DNA of 64,000 bases, from NCBI RefSeq assembly GCF_900115135.1, contig NZ_FOVK01000002.1:132512-196511 (forward strand), given 5' to 3'. A model generated the notes under the pieces. The model was not told where the DNA came from, did no database searches, and was given only the letters and a program-made list of their open reading frames with translations. The position numbers were made by a program, and so were the translations under genes. Source of the stretch: Proteiniclasticum ruminis (GTDB lineage: Bacteria; Bacillota; Clostridia; Clostridiales; Clostridiaceae). Positions 1 through 8,407 of this stretch are shown piece by piece. Within the stretch, counting starts at the first letter, position 1. Each line of letters opens with the position of its first letter.

Positions 1-41
1 ATTATAAATTCAGGACTTTCTAAGAACTTTTTCAGCTGGAA

Positions 42-60
42 GTACCACTTCCTGTGGTAC
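42..60. repeat. Inverted repeat upstream of response regulator
   Basis: GTACCAC and GTGGTAC face each other across a 5-base loop about 45 bases before the response-regulator start. It could be an operator or a small hairpin in the leader. No T-run follows, so it is not a convincing terminator. Confidence 0.35.
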
Positions 61-104
61 AGTAAGAGAAAGTGTAAAAATCATAAGAAACGCAGGTGAC
101 AGAT

Positions 105-782
105 ATGAATACAATTCTACTGGTGGAAGATGATAAGGCTATTGTAGAGAACCTCGTAGAAATACTGAAAAGAGAAGGTTACCGGGTGGAGAATGCCAAA
201 GGGCAGCAGGAAGCACTGAATCTTCTGCCGCTTCATTCCTTTGATCTGTGTCTTCTGGATATTTCCCTTTCAGAAGGCAATGGTTTTGCTTTATGCAGAG
301 CCATCAAAGACAAGGAGCCAGACCTTCCGGTGATCTTTCTTACGGCATCCGGTGACGAATACAGTGTGGTGGCTGGTTTTGACATGGGAGCAGATGACTA
401 TGTGAAAAAGCCCTTCCGGCCCATGGAGCTTCTCTCCCGAATCAAAAATGTGCTCCGAAGAAGCGGGAAAGCCCAAAGTGTGGTGGAGATCCGGCATCTT
501 TCTGTGGATACAGTGAAAGGTGTGGTGAAGAAGAGCGGAGAAGATGTGTTTTTGTCGGCTTTGGAGTATCGTCTTCTTCTGGTGTTTCTGTCCCACAAAG
601 GCATGATTTTATCAAGGACAAAACTTCTGGAGGAGATTTGGGATGCGGCAGGGGACTTTGTCAGTGACAACACCCTGACCGTGTACATCAAGAGGCTTCG
701 GGAGAAGATAGAAGAGGACCCTCAGAATCCGGAAATCATCAAAACGGTGCGGGGCCTTGGCTATAAGGTGGGAGAAGAATGA
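105..782 (+). CDS. OmpR/PhoB-family response regulator
   Basis: A 225-residue DNA-binding response regulator. The receiver domain (about 1-115) shows the acidic pocket E8/D9/D10, the phospho-acceptor D52 (CLLDIS), the switch residue T80 and the conserved K101 in DDYVKKPF. A winged-helix output domain follows (about 125-225) and ends with the typical VRGLGYKVG. The ATG at 105 is chosen over the in-frame GTG at 96 because AGGTGA at 94-99 sits 5 bases before it. The stop overlaps the kinase start (ATGA), so the two are translationally coupled. It probably activates the ABC exporter genes downstream through the dyad at 1796-1811. The family call is firm; the target is inferred. Confidence 0.93.
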   Translation: MNTILLVEDDKAIVENLVEILKREGYRVENAKGQQEALNLLPLHSFDLCLLDISLSEGNGFALCRAIKDKEPDLPVIFLTASGDEYSVVAGFDMGADDYVKKPFRPMELLSRIKNVLRRSGKAQSVVEIRHLSVDTVKGVVKKSGEDVFLSALEYRLLLVFLSHKGMILSRTKLLEEIWDAAGDFVSDNTLTVYIKRLREKIEEDPQNPEIIKTVRGLGYKVGEE

Positions 783-1783
783 TGAGGATTTTTCGGAACA
801 AAGAAATCCGTCTTCTTTTTCTTTTTCAAAGTGTCCTTCTTCTGGCATTTCTGTCCTTTCATGTGCTCTTCGAGGAAAACACCGTTCTGATCCTTGCCCT
901 CTATGGAGCTGCTTCCATGATGTTTTATCTCTACTTCACGAAGCGAAGATATCAGAAGATCGATCTTCTCACAAAGGAAGTGGACCAGGTGCTTTTTCAG
1001 GACCAGTTCACCCCTATCTCCCAGTATGAGGAAGGAGAGCTCTCCATCTTAAGGACTCAGATCCACAAAATGAATCTGAAGCTTCAGGAAAACCAGAGCG
1101 CCCTTCAAAAGGAGAAGGTCCATCTGGTGGAATCTCTCCAGGACATCTCCCATCAGGTGCGGACACCGCTGACGACTCTTTTTCTCCTGGCAGAGCGGCT
1201 GAAAGAAGAGGATCTTCCAGCGCATAGAAGGCGGAGTCTTCTGCAGGAAGAGGTGCGTCACCTTCGACAGATTGACTGGCTCATCGGGTCTCTTCTTAAA
1301 ATGGCTAAGCTGGATGCGGATACAGCAGTTTTTGAGGAAAAAAACGTCCAGGTGGAGGAGCTTCTCTTAAAGGCACTGGATCCACTTAGGATTCCCTTGG
1401 AGCTGAGGAATCAGGAAGTGGTTCTTCATCTTGAGCCAGGAGCATCTTTCCTGGGCGATCTTTCCTGGAGTGCAGAGGCTGTGACAAACCTTCTCAAAAA
1501 TGCCATGGAGCATATGGAGCCCGGGAAGAAGATCATTGTGGAAGCCCGGGAAAATGTGCTGTTCACTGAGGTGGTTCAAAAAGATGAGGGGCCTGGTATT
1601 CCGGAAGAAGACCTGCCGCATCTTTTTGAGCGGTTCTATAAAGGGAAGAATGCCAAGGAGAACAGTGTGGGCATTGGACTTGCTCTGTCCCGCATGATTC
1701 TCACCAAGCAGAAAGGAACCCTGAAGGCGGAGAATGCGTTGGAGGGTGGAGCAAAGTTCACCCTGAGAATTTATAAATCTTGA
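779..1783 (+). CDS. Sensor histidine kinase with two N-terminal TM helices and almost no external domain
   Basis: A 334-residue membrane kinase. Two hydrophobic helices (about 11-29 and 35-53) are separated by only a few residues, so no extracellular sensor domain is present. The dimerisation/phospho-acceptor segment carries H125 in QDISHQVRTPLTTL. The HATPase domain has the N box (NLLKNAMEH), G1 (DEGPGIP), F (LFERFYKG) and G2 (GIGLALS). Such short intramembrane-sensing kinases are known next to BceAB-type peptide exporters, where the transporter itself does the sensing. The ABC exporter lies immediately downstream here. The kinase call is certain; sensing through the exporter is inference from context. 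Confidence 0.93.
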   Translation: MMRIFRNKEIRLLFLFQSVLLLAFLSFHVLFEENTVLILALYGAASMMFYLYFTKRRYQKIDLLTKEVDQVLFQDQFTPISQYEEGELSILRTQIHKMNLKLQENQSALQKEKVHLVESLQDISHQVRTPLTTLFLLAERLKEEDLPAHRRRSLLQEEVRHLRQIDWLIGSLLKMAKLDADTAVFEEKNVQVEELLLKALDPLRIPLELRNQEVVLHLEPGASFLGDLSWSAEAVTNLLKNAMEHMEPGKKIIVEARENVLFTEVVQKDEGPGIPEEDLPHLFERFYKGKNAKENSVGIGLALSRMILTKQKGTLKAENALEGGAKFTLRIYKS

Positions 1784-1784
1784 G

Positions 1785-1822
1785 ATGACCCGAAAGTGAC
1801 AGAAGTGTCACTTTCGGGTCAT
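1785..1822. promoter_or_regulatory. Perfect 17-bp dyad with GTGACA-N4-TGTCAC core, candidate regulator operator
   Basis: A perfect 17-bp inverted repeat with the 4-base loop GAAG starts two bases after the kinase stop. Its core GTGACA-N4-TGTCAC (1796-1811) is centred about 40 bases before a TATACT -10 box (1844-1849) that has no good -35. This is the geometry of an activator site. No T-run follows, so a simple terminator is unlikely, though a hairpin in RNA is also possible. Confidence 0.55.
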
Positions 1823-1877
1823 GAAGCTGTAAGGTTCAGTTTGTATACTGGTAGTATCAAGAAAAGTGGAGGAACCT

Positions 1878-2561
1878 ATGGAAATTTTAAAAGTGGAACA
1901 TCTTACCAAAACCTATGGTGAGGGAAACAATATGGTAAAAGCCCTGGACGACGTATCATTTTCGGTGGAGAAAGGGGACTTTGTCGCCATCATCGGACCC
2001 TCTGGCTCCGGTAAATCCACCCTTTTGCATATTCTGGGTGGCGTGGACCAGCCTACTTCCGGAACGGTCTATATGGATGGGGCGGATGTCTATGCCCAGA
2101 ACGACGAGAAGCTTGCCATCTTCCGAAGAAGACAGGTAGGGCTGATCTACCAGTTCTATAACCTCATTCCTGTGTTGAATGTGACGGAGAATATGACGCT
2201 TCCCGTTCTCATGGATGGGAGAGAGGTGAGCGGTGAGAGGCTCACAGAGCTTACAGAGACCCTGGGACTAAAGGGGCGTGAGAATCATCTGCCAAACCAG
2301 CTTTCCGGCGGACAGCAGCAAAGAGTGTCCATCGGTCGAGCTCTGATGAATGCGCCGGCTGTGGTGCTGGCTGATGAGCCTACTGGAAATCTGGATTCCA
2401 AGAACAGCCAGGAGATTATCTCTCTCTTGAAGGAATCCAATAAAAAATACAATCAGACGCTGATCCTCATCACCCATGATGAGAACATCGCGCTGCAGGC
2501 CAACAGAATCCTCAGCATCGAGGATGGAAAGATTGTCCGGGATGAGGTGGTGAGAAAATGA
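1878..2561 (+). CDS. ABC exporter ATP-binding protein, LolD/MacB type
   Basis: A 227-residue ATPase energising the neighbouring FtsX-type permease. It has Walker [10 protein letters not shown] (about 40-48), a Q-loop (YQFYNLIP), signature LSGGQQQR, Walker B and D-loop [12 protein letters not shown], and the switch His in ITHD. Length and the PTGNLD D-loop match the LolD/MacB/BceA group. The ATG at 1878 follows GGAGG (1868-1872) by 5 bases; an in-frame GTG at 1866 overlaps that ribosome site and is rejected. It overlaps the permease start by 4 bases. The substrate is not visible; antimicrobial peptide or lipid export is likely from the linked two-component system. Confidence 0.94.
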   Translation: MEILKVEHLTKTYGEGNNMVKALDDVSFSVEKGDFVAIIGPSGSGKSTLLHILGGVDQPTSGTVYMDGADVYAQNDEKLAIFRRRQVGLIYQFYNLIPVLNVTENMTLPVLMDGREVSGERLTELTETLGLKGRENHLPNQLSGGQQQRVSIGRALMNAPAVVLADEPTGNLDSKNSQEIISLLKESNKKYNQTLILITHDENIALQANRILSIEDGKIVRDEVVRK

Positions 2562-5209
2562 ATATCCTTCACCGGGTGACCCTGGAAAATCTCAAGAAAA
2601 ATAAAGTCCGAACCTTTGTGACCATCATCGGCATCATTTTATCCGTTTCCCTTTTTACAGCGGTCACAAGCTCTGTGTACAGCCTTCAGACCTATATTTT
2701 GGAGGTGGTGAAGGAACAGGAGGGGGATTATCATGGCGGTGTCTATGAAGCCAGCGCCAAAGATCTGGAAAAAGTGGTACCCCATGAAAAAGTGAAGAAC
2801 ACGGTGATGCTTCAGAACCTTGGTTATGCCAAGGTGGAGGGGATCCGGAATGAGTATAAGCCCTATATCTATGTAGGGGCCATGGGAGATGGATTTTCTC
2901 AAACCATGCCTGTGCATCTGACCAGTGGCAGGCTCCCAGAAAACAGCAAGGAGATTCTCCTTCCAGAGCATCTGGGCGATAATGGCGGTCTCCGATTCAA
3001 GGAAGGGGAAGTGCTTTCCCTCTCTTTAGGACAGAGAGTGTATGAAGGAGAACAGGCCTATCAGAACATGGCGCTGCTTGTGGGAGAAGAGCTTACAGAC
3101 CTTCAAGTGAGAACTTATAAGGTGGTAGGGTTTTACGAAAGACCTTCCTTTGAGCGGCAGGATGCGCCAGGGTATACGGCGCTGACTCTGCCCGACGGAG
3201 CAGGGCCTGATTCCTTCCAGGCGTATTTTCAGATTGACCCTATGAAAGACACCTATACGTTCATGGAAGCCTCCTTTCCTTCTAAGACCATCACCTACAA
3301 CAATGATCTTTTAAGATACAGCGGAAGTTCCAATGAGAACACGCTGAACGCTGTTCTCTACAGTATGGTGGCGGTGCTTTCTGTCATCATCATGTTCGGG
3401 TCTGTGTCTCTTATCTATAATGCCTTCTCCATTTCCATCAGCGAGCGGACAAAGCAGTATGGTCTGTTAAAATCCATGGGAGCAACCCGGAAACAGATCA
3501 TGAACAGCGTGTTTTTCGAAGCGCTGGTGTTAAGCGCTGTAGGTATCCCTCTGGGGCTCCTTCTTGGTATTGTGGGGATTGGGCTCACCTTCTTCTTTTC
3601 GAAGCATCTCTTTTTGAATCTTTGGCAGGCTGGCGTAAAAACCGAACTGGTTCTAAGAATCGGATGGATGCCTCTTCTTGTGGCATCACTTCTGGGGCTT
3701 ATGACGGTTCTGATTTCAGCCTATATCCCTGCAAAGAAAGCAGCGGGTGTTTCTGCCATCGATGCCATCCGGCTTTCCAATGACATCCGCATTGACCCGA
3801 AAAAAGTGAAGACATCAAAAGTCACCTATAGACTTTTTGGATTCAGCGGCCTTCTGGCGGCAAAGAACTTCAAAAGAAACAGACGGAAATACCGGGCAAC
3901 GGTGGTCTCCCTCTTCATGAGCATCGTTCTCTTCATTTCTGCCTCCAGCTTCACGGCTTATATCGAACGGGGCATGAGCGAGGTGATGAGGGAGAAAGGC
4001 TATGACATTACCTATACCATCTTCTCAGAGGATTACAATGCGGAAGATCTCCGGGAGCTTCTCGGGACATCGGAAGGTGTGGAGAAAGAAGCTCTGGTCT
4101 ACAGCCAATCCTTTATCGAAGCATCTCTTCCTAAAGAAGTGGTAACAGACCGCTATTTTGACGTGACAAAAGATATGGAGCTCAAGCCTTATACGTCAGA
4201 AAGCGGAAAGTCCATGATGTATGTGAATCTCACTTTCCTCGATCCGGAGAACTATGAAGCGCTCATTAAAGACAATGGTCTCGATGAGAAGAAGTACCTC
4301 AAAGAGGGAGAAGTGCCTGCACTTTATTATGGAGAAGGAAGCTTTTATGATTACAACACCAATAAATATGTGACCTTCGAACCGTTGAAATCGGGCAGCT
4401 TTATGATGGAGCTCTATGAACTGAAGAACTTTGGAGACAGCATCTACTACACGGGCGAGAGGAAGGACGGACAGCTTGTCTACAGAGACCAGGAGGAAAA
4501 GGAAGTGCTGAAGAGTCTTACTGAAGCTCTGACGGTAAAAGAGATTTCTGTGGGAGACCGTATCGAAACCCTCCCCATGGCCTACTTCAATGATTCCCAT
4601 GAGCTGAAGCTGTTCTTCCCACTCCATATGATGGGCTCCATCATGACAGAAGAGGAAAAGAGACCCATGGAGCTGTTCTTTAAGACTGAAAACCATAAGG
4701 AGGCTTACGAGGAGATGGTAGAGACTTTGGAAGGTCTTTCCCTTCCCACCCAGAGACTTACAAACCATGGTGCTTACCTGGAGCAGGAACGTTCCATGAT
4801 CACTGTGGTGAACATCTTCTCCTATGGATTTATCATCCTCATATCCCTCATTGCAGCCGCCAATGTGTTCAATACCATTTCCACAAACATCCAGCTGAGA
4901 CGCCGGGAGTTTGCCATGCTGAAAGCCGTGGGCATGACCAGGAAAGCCTTTGATAAGATGATGCGCTTTGAAAGCATGCTGTATGGTGTGAAAAGCATCC
5001 TCTATGGCATTCCTGTAGCCATTGGAGTGACGTACCTCATTTATCTGTCCATGAGCAATGGCATTGAGTTTACGTTCTTCTTGCCCTGGACAGCCCTTTT
5101 CATTGCCGTGGGCAGTGTGTTTGTTGTGGTGTTTGCCACCAGTCGGTATGCCATGGAAAAGGTGCACAAAGACAATCCGGTGGATGCACTGAAAAATGAG
5201 AATCTGTAA
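2558..5209 (+). CDS. FtsX-family ABC permease with two FtsX modules (883 aa)
   Basis: The membrane subunit of the exporter. About eight TM helices are visible: one near 17-40, three near 265-395, one near 445-466 and three near 755-865. Each C-terminal triplet of a half is an FtsX core (ISERTKQYGLLKSMGATRKQ in the first half, LRRREFAMLKAVGMTRKAF in the second). Two large external regions (about 41-260 and 467-750) lie between. It is thus an internally duplicated FtsX/MacB-like permease, longer than BceB (about 650 residues, 10 TM). It ends the operon before a terminator. Resistance to cell-envelope-active peptides is the likely role, by analogy only. Confidence 0.9.
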   Translation: MNILHRVTLENLKKNKVRTFVTIIGIILSVSLFTAVTSSVYSLQTYILEVVKEQEGDYHGGVYEASAKDLEKVVPHEKVKNTVMLQNLGYAKVEGIRNEYKPYIYVGAMGDGFSQTMPVHLTSGRLPENSKEILLPEHLGDNGGLRFKEGEVLSLSLGQRVYEGEQAYQNMALLVGEELTDLQVRTYKVVGFYERPSFERQDAPGYTALTLPDGAGPDSFQAYFQIDPMKDTYTFMEASFPSKTITYNNDLLRYSGSSNENTLNAVLYSMVAVLSVIIMFGSVSLIYNAFSISISERTKQYGLLKSMGATRKQIMNSVFFEALVLSAVGIPLGLLLGIVGIGLTFFFSKHLFLNLWQAGVKTELVLRIGWMPLLVASLLGLMTVLISAYIPAKKAAGVSAIDAIRLSNDIRIDPKKVKTSKVTYRLFGFSGLLAAKNFKRNRRKYRATVVSLFMSIVLFISASSFTAYIERGMSEVMREKGYDITYTIFSEDYNAEDLRELLGTSEGVEKEALVYSQSFIEASLPKEVVTDRYFDVTKDMELKPYTSESGKSMMYVNLTFLDPENYEALIKDNGLDEKKYLKEGEVPALYYGEGSFYDYNTNKYVTFEPLKSGSFMMELYELKNFGDSIYYTGERKDGQLVYRDQEEKEVLKSLTEALTVKEISVGDRIETLPMAYFNDSHELKLFFPLHMMGSIMTEEEKRPMELFFKTENHKEAYEEMVETLEGLSLPTQRLTNHGAYLEQERSMITVVNIFSYGFIILISLIAAANVFNTISTNIQLRRREFAMLKAVGMTRKAFDKMMRFESMLYGVKSILYGIPVAIGVTYLIYLSMSNGIEFTFFLPWTALFIAVGSVFVVVFATSRYAMEKVHKDNPVDALKNENL

Positions 5210-5228
5210 AAATTGAAATATAATTCAG

Positions 5229-5266
5229 GTCTCTGGAATCTAAAGGATTTCAGAGACTTTTCTTTT
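5229..5266 (+). terminator. Rho-independent terminator after ABC exporter operon
   Basis: GTCTCTGGAATC pairs with GGATTTCAGAGAC around a short loop and is followed by TTTTCTTTT. It ends the two-component/ABC operon. Confidence 0.75.
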
Positions 5267-5352
5267 GGATAAATTCAAAAGACCACTGACAAACCGAAAG
5301 AAAAAATGATACACTATACTTTAGTTTAGAACGAGAAAGTAAGGTGAGCGAA

Positions 5353-6228
5353 TTGAGAAACGTGAAGGGAGAAGTAGGGCTCCTATTGGTCTCCATCATA
5401 TGGGGATCCGGATTCATTGCCAGTGCCATTGGCCTTGGCTATCTGACAACTTATGAGACTTTAGCAGGAAGATTTTTTGTGGCAACACTTCTTCTGGGGG
5501 TTATGACCTTTAAAATGATGCGGAGGATTCCTTTCCGTACACTGAAAAATGGTGTGCTTCTGGGCGTGTTCCTGTATGCATCCTTTCTTCTCCAGACCTT
5601 GGGGCTGGAGCTGACCACTCCATCGAAAAATGCTTTTCTCACAGCAGTGAATGTGGCGGTGGTCCCTTTCATTGGGGTGCTTTTTCATGGGCATGTGCTG
5701 AATAAAAAAGATGTGGTCCGGGCATCCATCGCCATGGTCGGAGTAGGACTCATCTCCTTCCAGTGGTCTGGTGCAGTGAATTTCGGCGATGTCCTAAGTT
5801 TTCTCTGTGCCTTCACCTTTGCTTTACATATTTTTTACACTGGAACCTATGCGAAAGAGGATGATGCCATTGCACTGACCTTTGTGCAGATGGGGACTTC
5901 CTTTGTCCTTTCCTTTGCCAGTGTCCTGTACCGGGGAGACCACATTCTGGGCCATGATCCCAGAGGATATCTGGCGGTGCTTTATCTAGGTGTTTTCAGC
6001 ACCACCATCTGTTTCCTTATGATGACCATCTCCCAGAAACACACAAAGCCTTCCAGGGCGGCCGTGATCATGTCCACGGAGAGTCTTTTTGCCATGGTGT
6101 TCTCCATTCTGATTCTGAAAGAAGTGGTGACTTTCCGGATGATCTTAGGAGCGCTGGTGATTTTCACCGCCATCATTCTCCCAGAGAAAAAGGAAGTGGA
6201 AGAATCTTTGGAAGAGACTGCTTCATAG
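5353..6228 (+). CDS. EamA-family (DMT superfamily) metabolite transporter
   Basis: A roughly 291-residue integral membrane protein with about ten hydrophobic helices in two EamA repeats. Typical DMT features are the opening LLLVSIIWGSGFIASAIGL, the mid-repeat TPSKNAFLTAVNVAVVPFIG and the closing repeat STTICFLMMTISQKHTKPSRAAVIMSTESLFA. Members export amino acids, purines or other metabolites; no substrate can be assigned. The start is TTG at 5353, 5 bases after AAGGTGA, and GTG at 5344 is the alternative. It appears to be a single-gene unit. Confidence 0.85.
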   Translation: MRNVKGEVGLLLVSIIWGSGFIASAIGLGYLTTYETLAGRFFVATLLLGVMTFKMMRRIPFRTLKNGVLLGVFLYASFLLQTLGLELTTPSKNAFLTAVNVAVVPFIGVLFHGHVLNKKDVVRASIAMVGVGLISFQWSGAVNFGDVLSFLCAFTFALHIFYTGTYAKEDDAIALTFVQMGTSFVLSFASVLYRGDHILGHDPRGYLAVLYLGVFSTTICFLMMTISQKHTKPSRAAVIMSTESLFAMVFSILILKEVVTFRMILGALVIFTAIILPEKKEVEESLEETAS

Positions 6229-6286
6229 AAAGTTTAGAAATGAGGAAGTATTTATTTTGCAATCCCAAAAGCAGTAAAGATAATAT

Positions 6287-6340
6287 GGAAATAATTTCCA
6301 AAAACGATGAAGAAATTAATAATTTTTGAAAATTATTTCC
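6287..6340. promoter_or_regulatory. Two near-identical 13-bp operator-like sites upstream of nagB
   Basis: GGAAATAATTTCC (6287-6299, palindromic) and GAAAATTATTTCC (6328-6340) match at 11 of 13 positions with centres 41 bases apart, about four helical turns. They lie directly upstream of the candidate nagB promoter. The cognate regulator is unknown. Confidence 0.4.
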
Positions 6341-6344
6341 TAAT

Positions 6345-6373
6345 TTCACTTCAAAATGTCCTTTTGTTATACT
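6345..6373 (+). promoter_or_regulatory. Candidate sigma-A promoter for nagB
   Basis: TTCACT and TATACT are separated by 17 bases. It leaves a leader of about 100 bases before nagB in which no riboswitch or leader ORF was recognised. Confidence 0.45.
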
Positions 6374-6478
6374 TTCTTCAATAAAACAAGCATTCTCTTA
6401 ATTCCGCTGAGTGTCATTAACTTTACCCGGAAAGTATGATAGGATGGTAGGTGAACAAAAGTAAAGTGAGGTAAGCAT

Positions 6479-7204
6479 ATGGAATTTAAAATTTTCGACA
6501 CCTATGAAGAGGCCAGCAAGTATAGTGCAGATCTTGTGGCAGATGTTCTGAAAGAGAAGAAAGATGCAGTTCTAGGACTGGCCACCGGTTCCAGCCCAGA
6601 AGGCATGTACAAGGAACTCATCGCACTCTATAAGAAGGGTGAGATTGATTTCAGTGAAGTGAAGAGCGTTAATCTGGATGAGTATGTGGGTCTGGATGGA
6701 AGCCATCATCAGAGCTACCGATACTTCATGGATGTGAACCTCTTTAACCATGTGAACATTGACAAGAAGAATACCCATGTACCCAACGGTATTGCAGAAG
6801 ATCTTCTAGAAGGTGCGAAAGCATATGATGAACTCATCGATTCCATGGGCTCTGTGGATGTTCAGGTACTGGGAATCGGACCCAATGGGCATATCGGATT
6901 TAATGAGCCTGGAGAAGAGCTCCTGGTGCACACCCATGTGGCAGATCTGAAAGAAGAGACCATTGAAGCCAATGCAAGATTCTTTGAATCTAAGGAAGAA
7001 GTGCCAACCAAGGCTGTGACCATGGGAGTTGGTGCAATTCTGAAGTCCAAGAAAATCATCCTCATCGCATCTGGAAAGAACAAGGCCTGGGCTGTGCAGC
7101 AGATGGCCAGCGATGTGATTACCACAAAGATTCCTGCAACCCTTTTAAAACTTCATCCTAATGTTACCGTGGTCCTTGACCAGGAAGCAGCAAGTCTTCT
7201 ATAA
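6479..7204 (+). CDS. nagB: Glucosamine-6-phosphate deaminase
   Basis: This 241-residue cytoplasmic enzyme converts glucosamine-6-phosphate to fructose-6-phosphate and ammonia, feeding amino sugars into glycolysis. The phosphate-binding loop GLATGSSPEG (about 33-42), the NLDEY motif with D67/E68 and the active-site loop GIGPNGHIGFNEPG with H138 and E143 are present. The position of E. coli D141 is Asn, as I recall for other Gram-positive NagB. Length fits the short Firmicutes form lacking the E. coli allosteric tail. No nagA or amino-sugar transporter is adjacent. A strong terminator shared with the convergent PHP gene follows. Confidence 0.95.
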   Translation: MEFKIFDTYEEASKYSADLVADVLKEKKDAVLGLATGSSPEGMYKELIALYKKGEIDFSEVKSVNLDEYVGLDGSHHQSYRYFMDVNLFNHVNIDKKNTHVPNGIAEDLLEGAKAYDELIDSMGSVDVQVLGIGPNGHIGFNEPGEELLVHTHVADLKEETIEANARFFESKEEVPTKAVTMGVGAILKSKKIILIASGKNKAWAVQQMASDVITTKIPATLLKLHPNVTVVLDQEAASLL

Positions 7205-7233
7205 GAGAAGTAAACGGTAGAAAAGAATAGATT

Positions 7234-7283
7234 AAAACGCTCAAAGATGCAGCCTATGGCTAAAATGCTCTGAGCGTTTTTTT
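7234..7283. terminator. Terminator between nagB and the convergent PHP gene
   Basis: AAAACGCTCA pairs perfectly with TGAGCGTTTT; an inner AGCC/GGCT pair is in the loop, and a seven-T run follows on the plus strand. It probably serves both converging genes. Confidence 0.85.
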
Positions 7284-7293
7284 GCGTACTCGA

Positions 7294-8136
7294 TTATTTC
7301 TTATAGAGGGGGCCATCCTGGTACCAGGAAAGAAATGGAGCCAGATGATTTTCATCATAGGACATGGATCCCAGGTATCCGTGCTTCACATCACCAGGAA
7401 TGCCGTGGTAGTCAGAACCTGCCGTGATGAGCAGGTTTTTCTCCTCAGCTAGCTTTAGTGACCTTTCAGTCAGTGCTTTGTCATTCAGATAGTAGTAACA
7501 CTCCAGCCCGTCAAAGTCATGGGAAAGAAGATCTTCCAAGGTGTTTTTCTTGTAGATGACAGGATGGGCAAGGACCACCTTTGCACCATGCTTTTTAAGA
7601 AGAGAGATACCGTCTTCCACAGAAAGCTTGATGTTTGGGATGTAGGAAGGACTTTTCTTGTCCAGATAGGTCTCAAAGGCTTCGTTGTAGGTCATATGGG
7701 GTACCAGAGGGTGCACTTCCCTGGCGAGGTTTGCTCTTGTGAGAACCCCTTGGTTCGTCCTTCTCATATGGTCATAATCCACTGTGAGATCAAAATGCTT
7801 TTTAAGATTGTCGATGAATTTTCGGATTCTTTCGTTTCTTGCTTCGTGCAGATCTCGGAGCACTTTAAGAAACTCCGGGTTTTTGTAGCTGTCACTGTTG
7901 AAATAGCCTAAGATGTGGATGCTCTCTCCATTTTGGGAGGTGGTAAGCTCTATTCCAGGGATGTAGTGGAAGGATCCTTCTTTCAGGAGTTCCTCCATCC
8001 GGAAGTGTCCATCCACCGTATCATGGTCTGTTAGTGCCATGTAGCTGAGGGTTTCTTTCTTTGCCAGATGATAAAGCTCTTCCGGAGTGAGTCTTCCATC
8101 GGAACAAGTGGTATGACAGTGTAATTCTATTTTCAA
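7294..8136 (-). CDS. PHP-domain phosphoesterase (TrpH/YciV-like)
   Basis: A 280-residue metal-dependent phosphoesterase of the PHP superfamily. Metal-binding motifs in order are ELHCHTTCSDG (HxH...D), ALTDHDTVDG, PGIELTT, HILGY, the VLAHPV segment and a closing GSDYHG. This is the pattern of the TrpH/YciV group, which includes nucleoside-3',5'-bisphosphate phosphatase/RNase AM. The substrate here is not proven. The ATG at 8136 has AGGTGA 5 bases before it. It is monocistronic, convergent with nagB and divergent from the 5'-nucleotidase gene. Confidence 0.85.
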   Translation of the reverse strand: MKIELHCHTTCSDGRLTPEELYHLAKKETLSYMALTDHDTVDGHFRMEELLKEGSFHYIPGIELTTSQNGESIHILGYFNSDSYKNPEFLKVLRDLHEARNERIRKFIDNLKKHFDLTVDYDHMRRTNQGVLTRANLAREVHPLVPHMTYNEAFETYLDKKSPSYIPNIKLSVEDGISLLKKHGAKVVLAHPVIYKKNTLEDLLSHDFDGLECYYYLNDKALTERSLKLAEEKNLLITAGSDYHGIPGDVKHGYLGSMSYDENHLAPFLSWYQDGPLYKK

Positions 8137-8300
8137 TCTATTTCACCTCTGTTCATAATTTAGAAACAAGTTGTTCATGAATATGTTGACATAATATTAT
8201 CGACATGAAACGCTTAAAGCAACTAGGGACACGAGGAAGTGTAATCGTATCCACTAAATTAATTATTATGTAAACGACAAACAGAACACTTTGTAACCGA

Positions 8301-8363
8301 TGCGTTAAACCTGCTTTAAATGGCTGTTTACCGGTTAACGCAGGCGGTTTCTAAGGTTATAAT
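8301..8363 (+). promoter_or_regulatory. Promoter of the 5'-nucleotidase gene with overlapping dyad
   Basis: TTAACG (8335-8340) and a consensus TATAAT (8358-8363) are spaced 17 bases. TGCGTTAA (8301-8308) and TTAACGCA (8335-8342) form a perfect 8-bp inverted repeat whose right arm covers the -35 box; imperfect AACCG/CGGTT pairs extend it. This geometry suggests repression by a dimeric regulator. Confidence 0.6.
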
Positions 8364-8407
8364 AGCATTAGATGCTAAAACTTAGCAAAAATTTTGGAGG
8401 TGTTTTT

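Noticed and set aside
1785-1822. Strong hairpin considered as a terminator between kinase and ATPase genes
   Set aside because: No T-run follows and the core has regulator-site symmetry, so it is reported as an operator candidate.
4196-5167. A 323-codon open frame on the minus strand inside the FtsX permease gene
   Set aside because: It lies wholly antisense to a clear permease gene, has no ribosome site and gives a low-complexity His/Gly-rich product expected from complementing the real codons.
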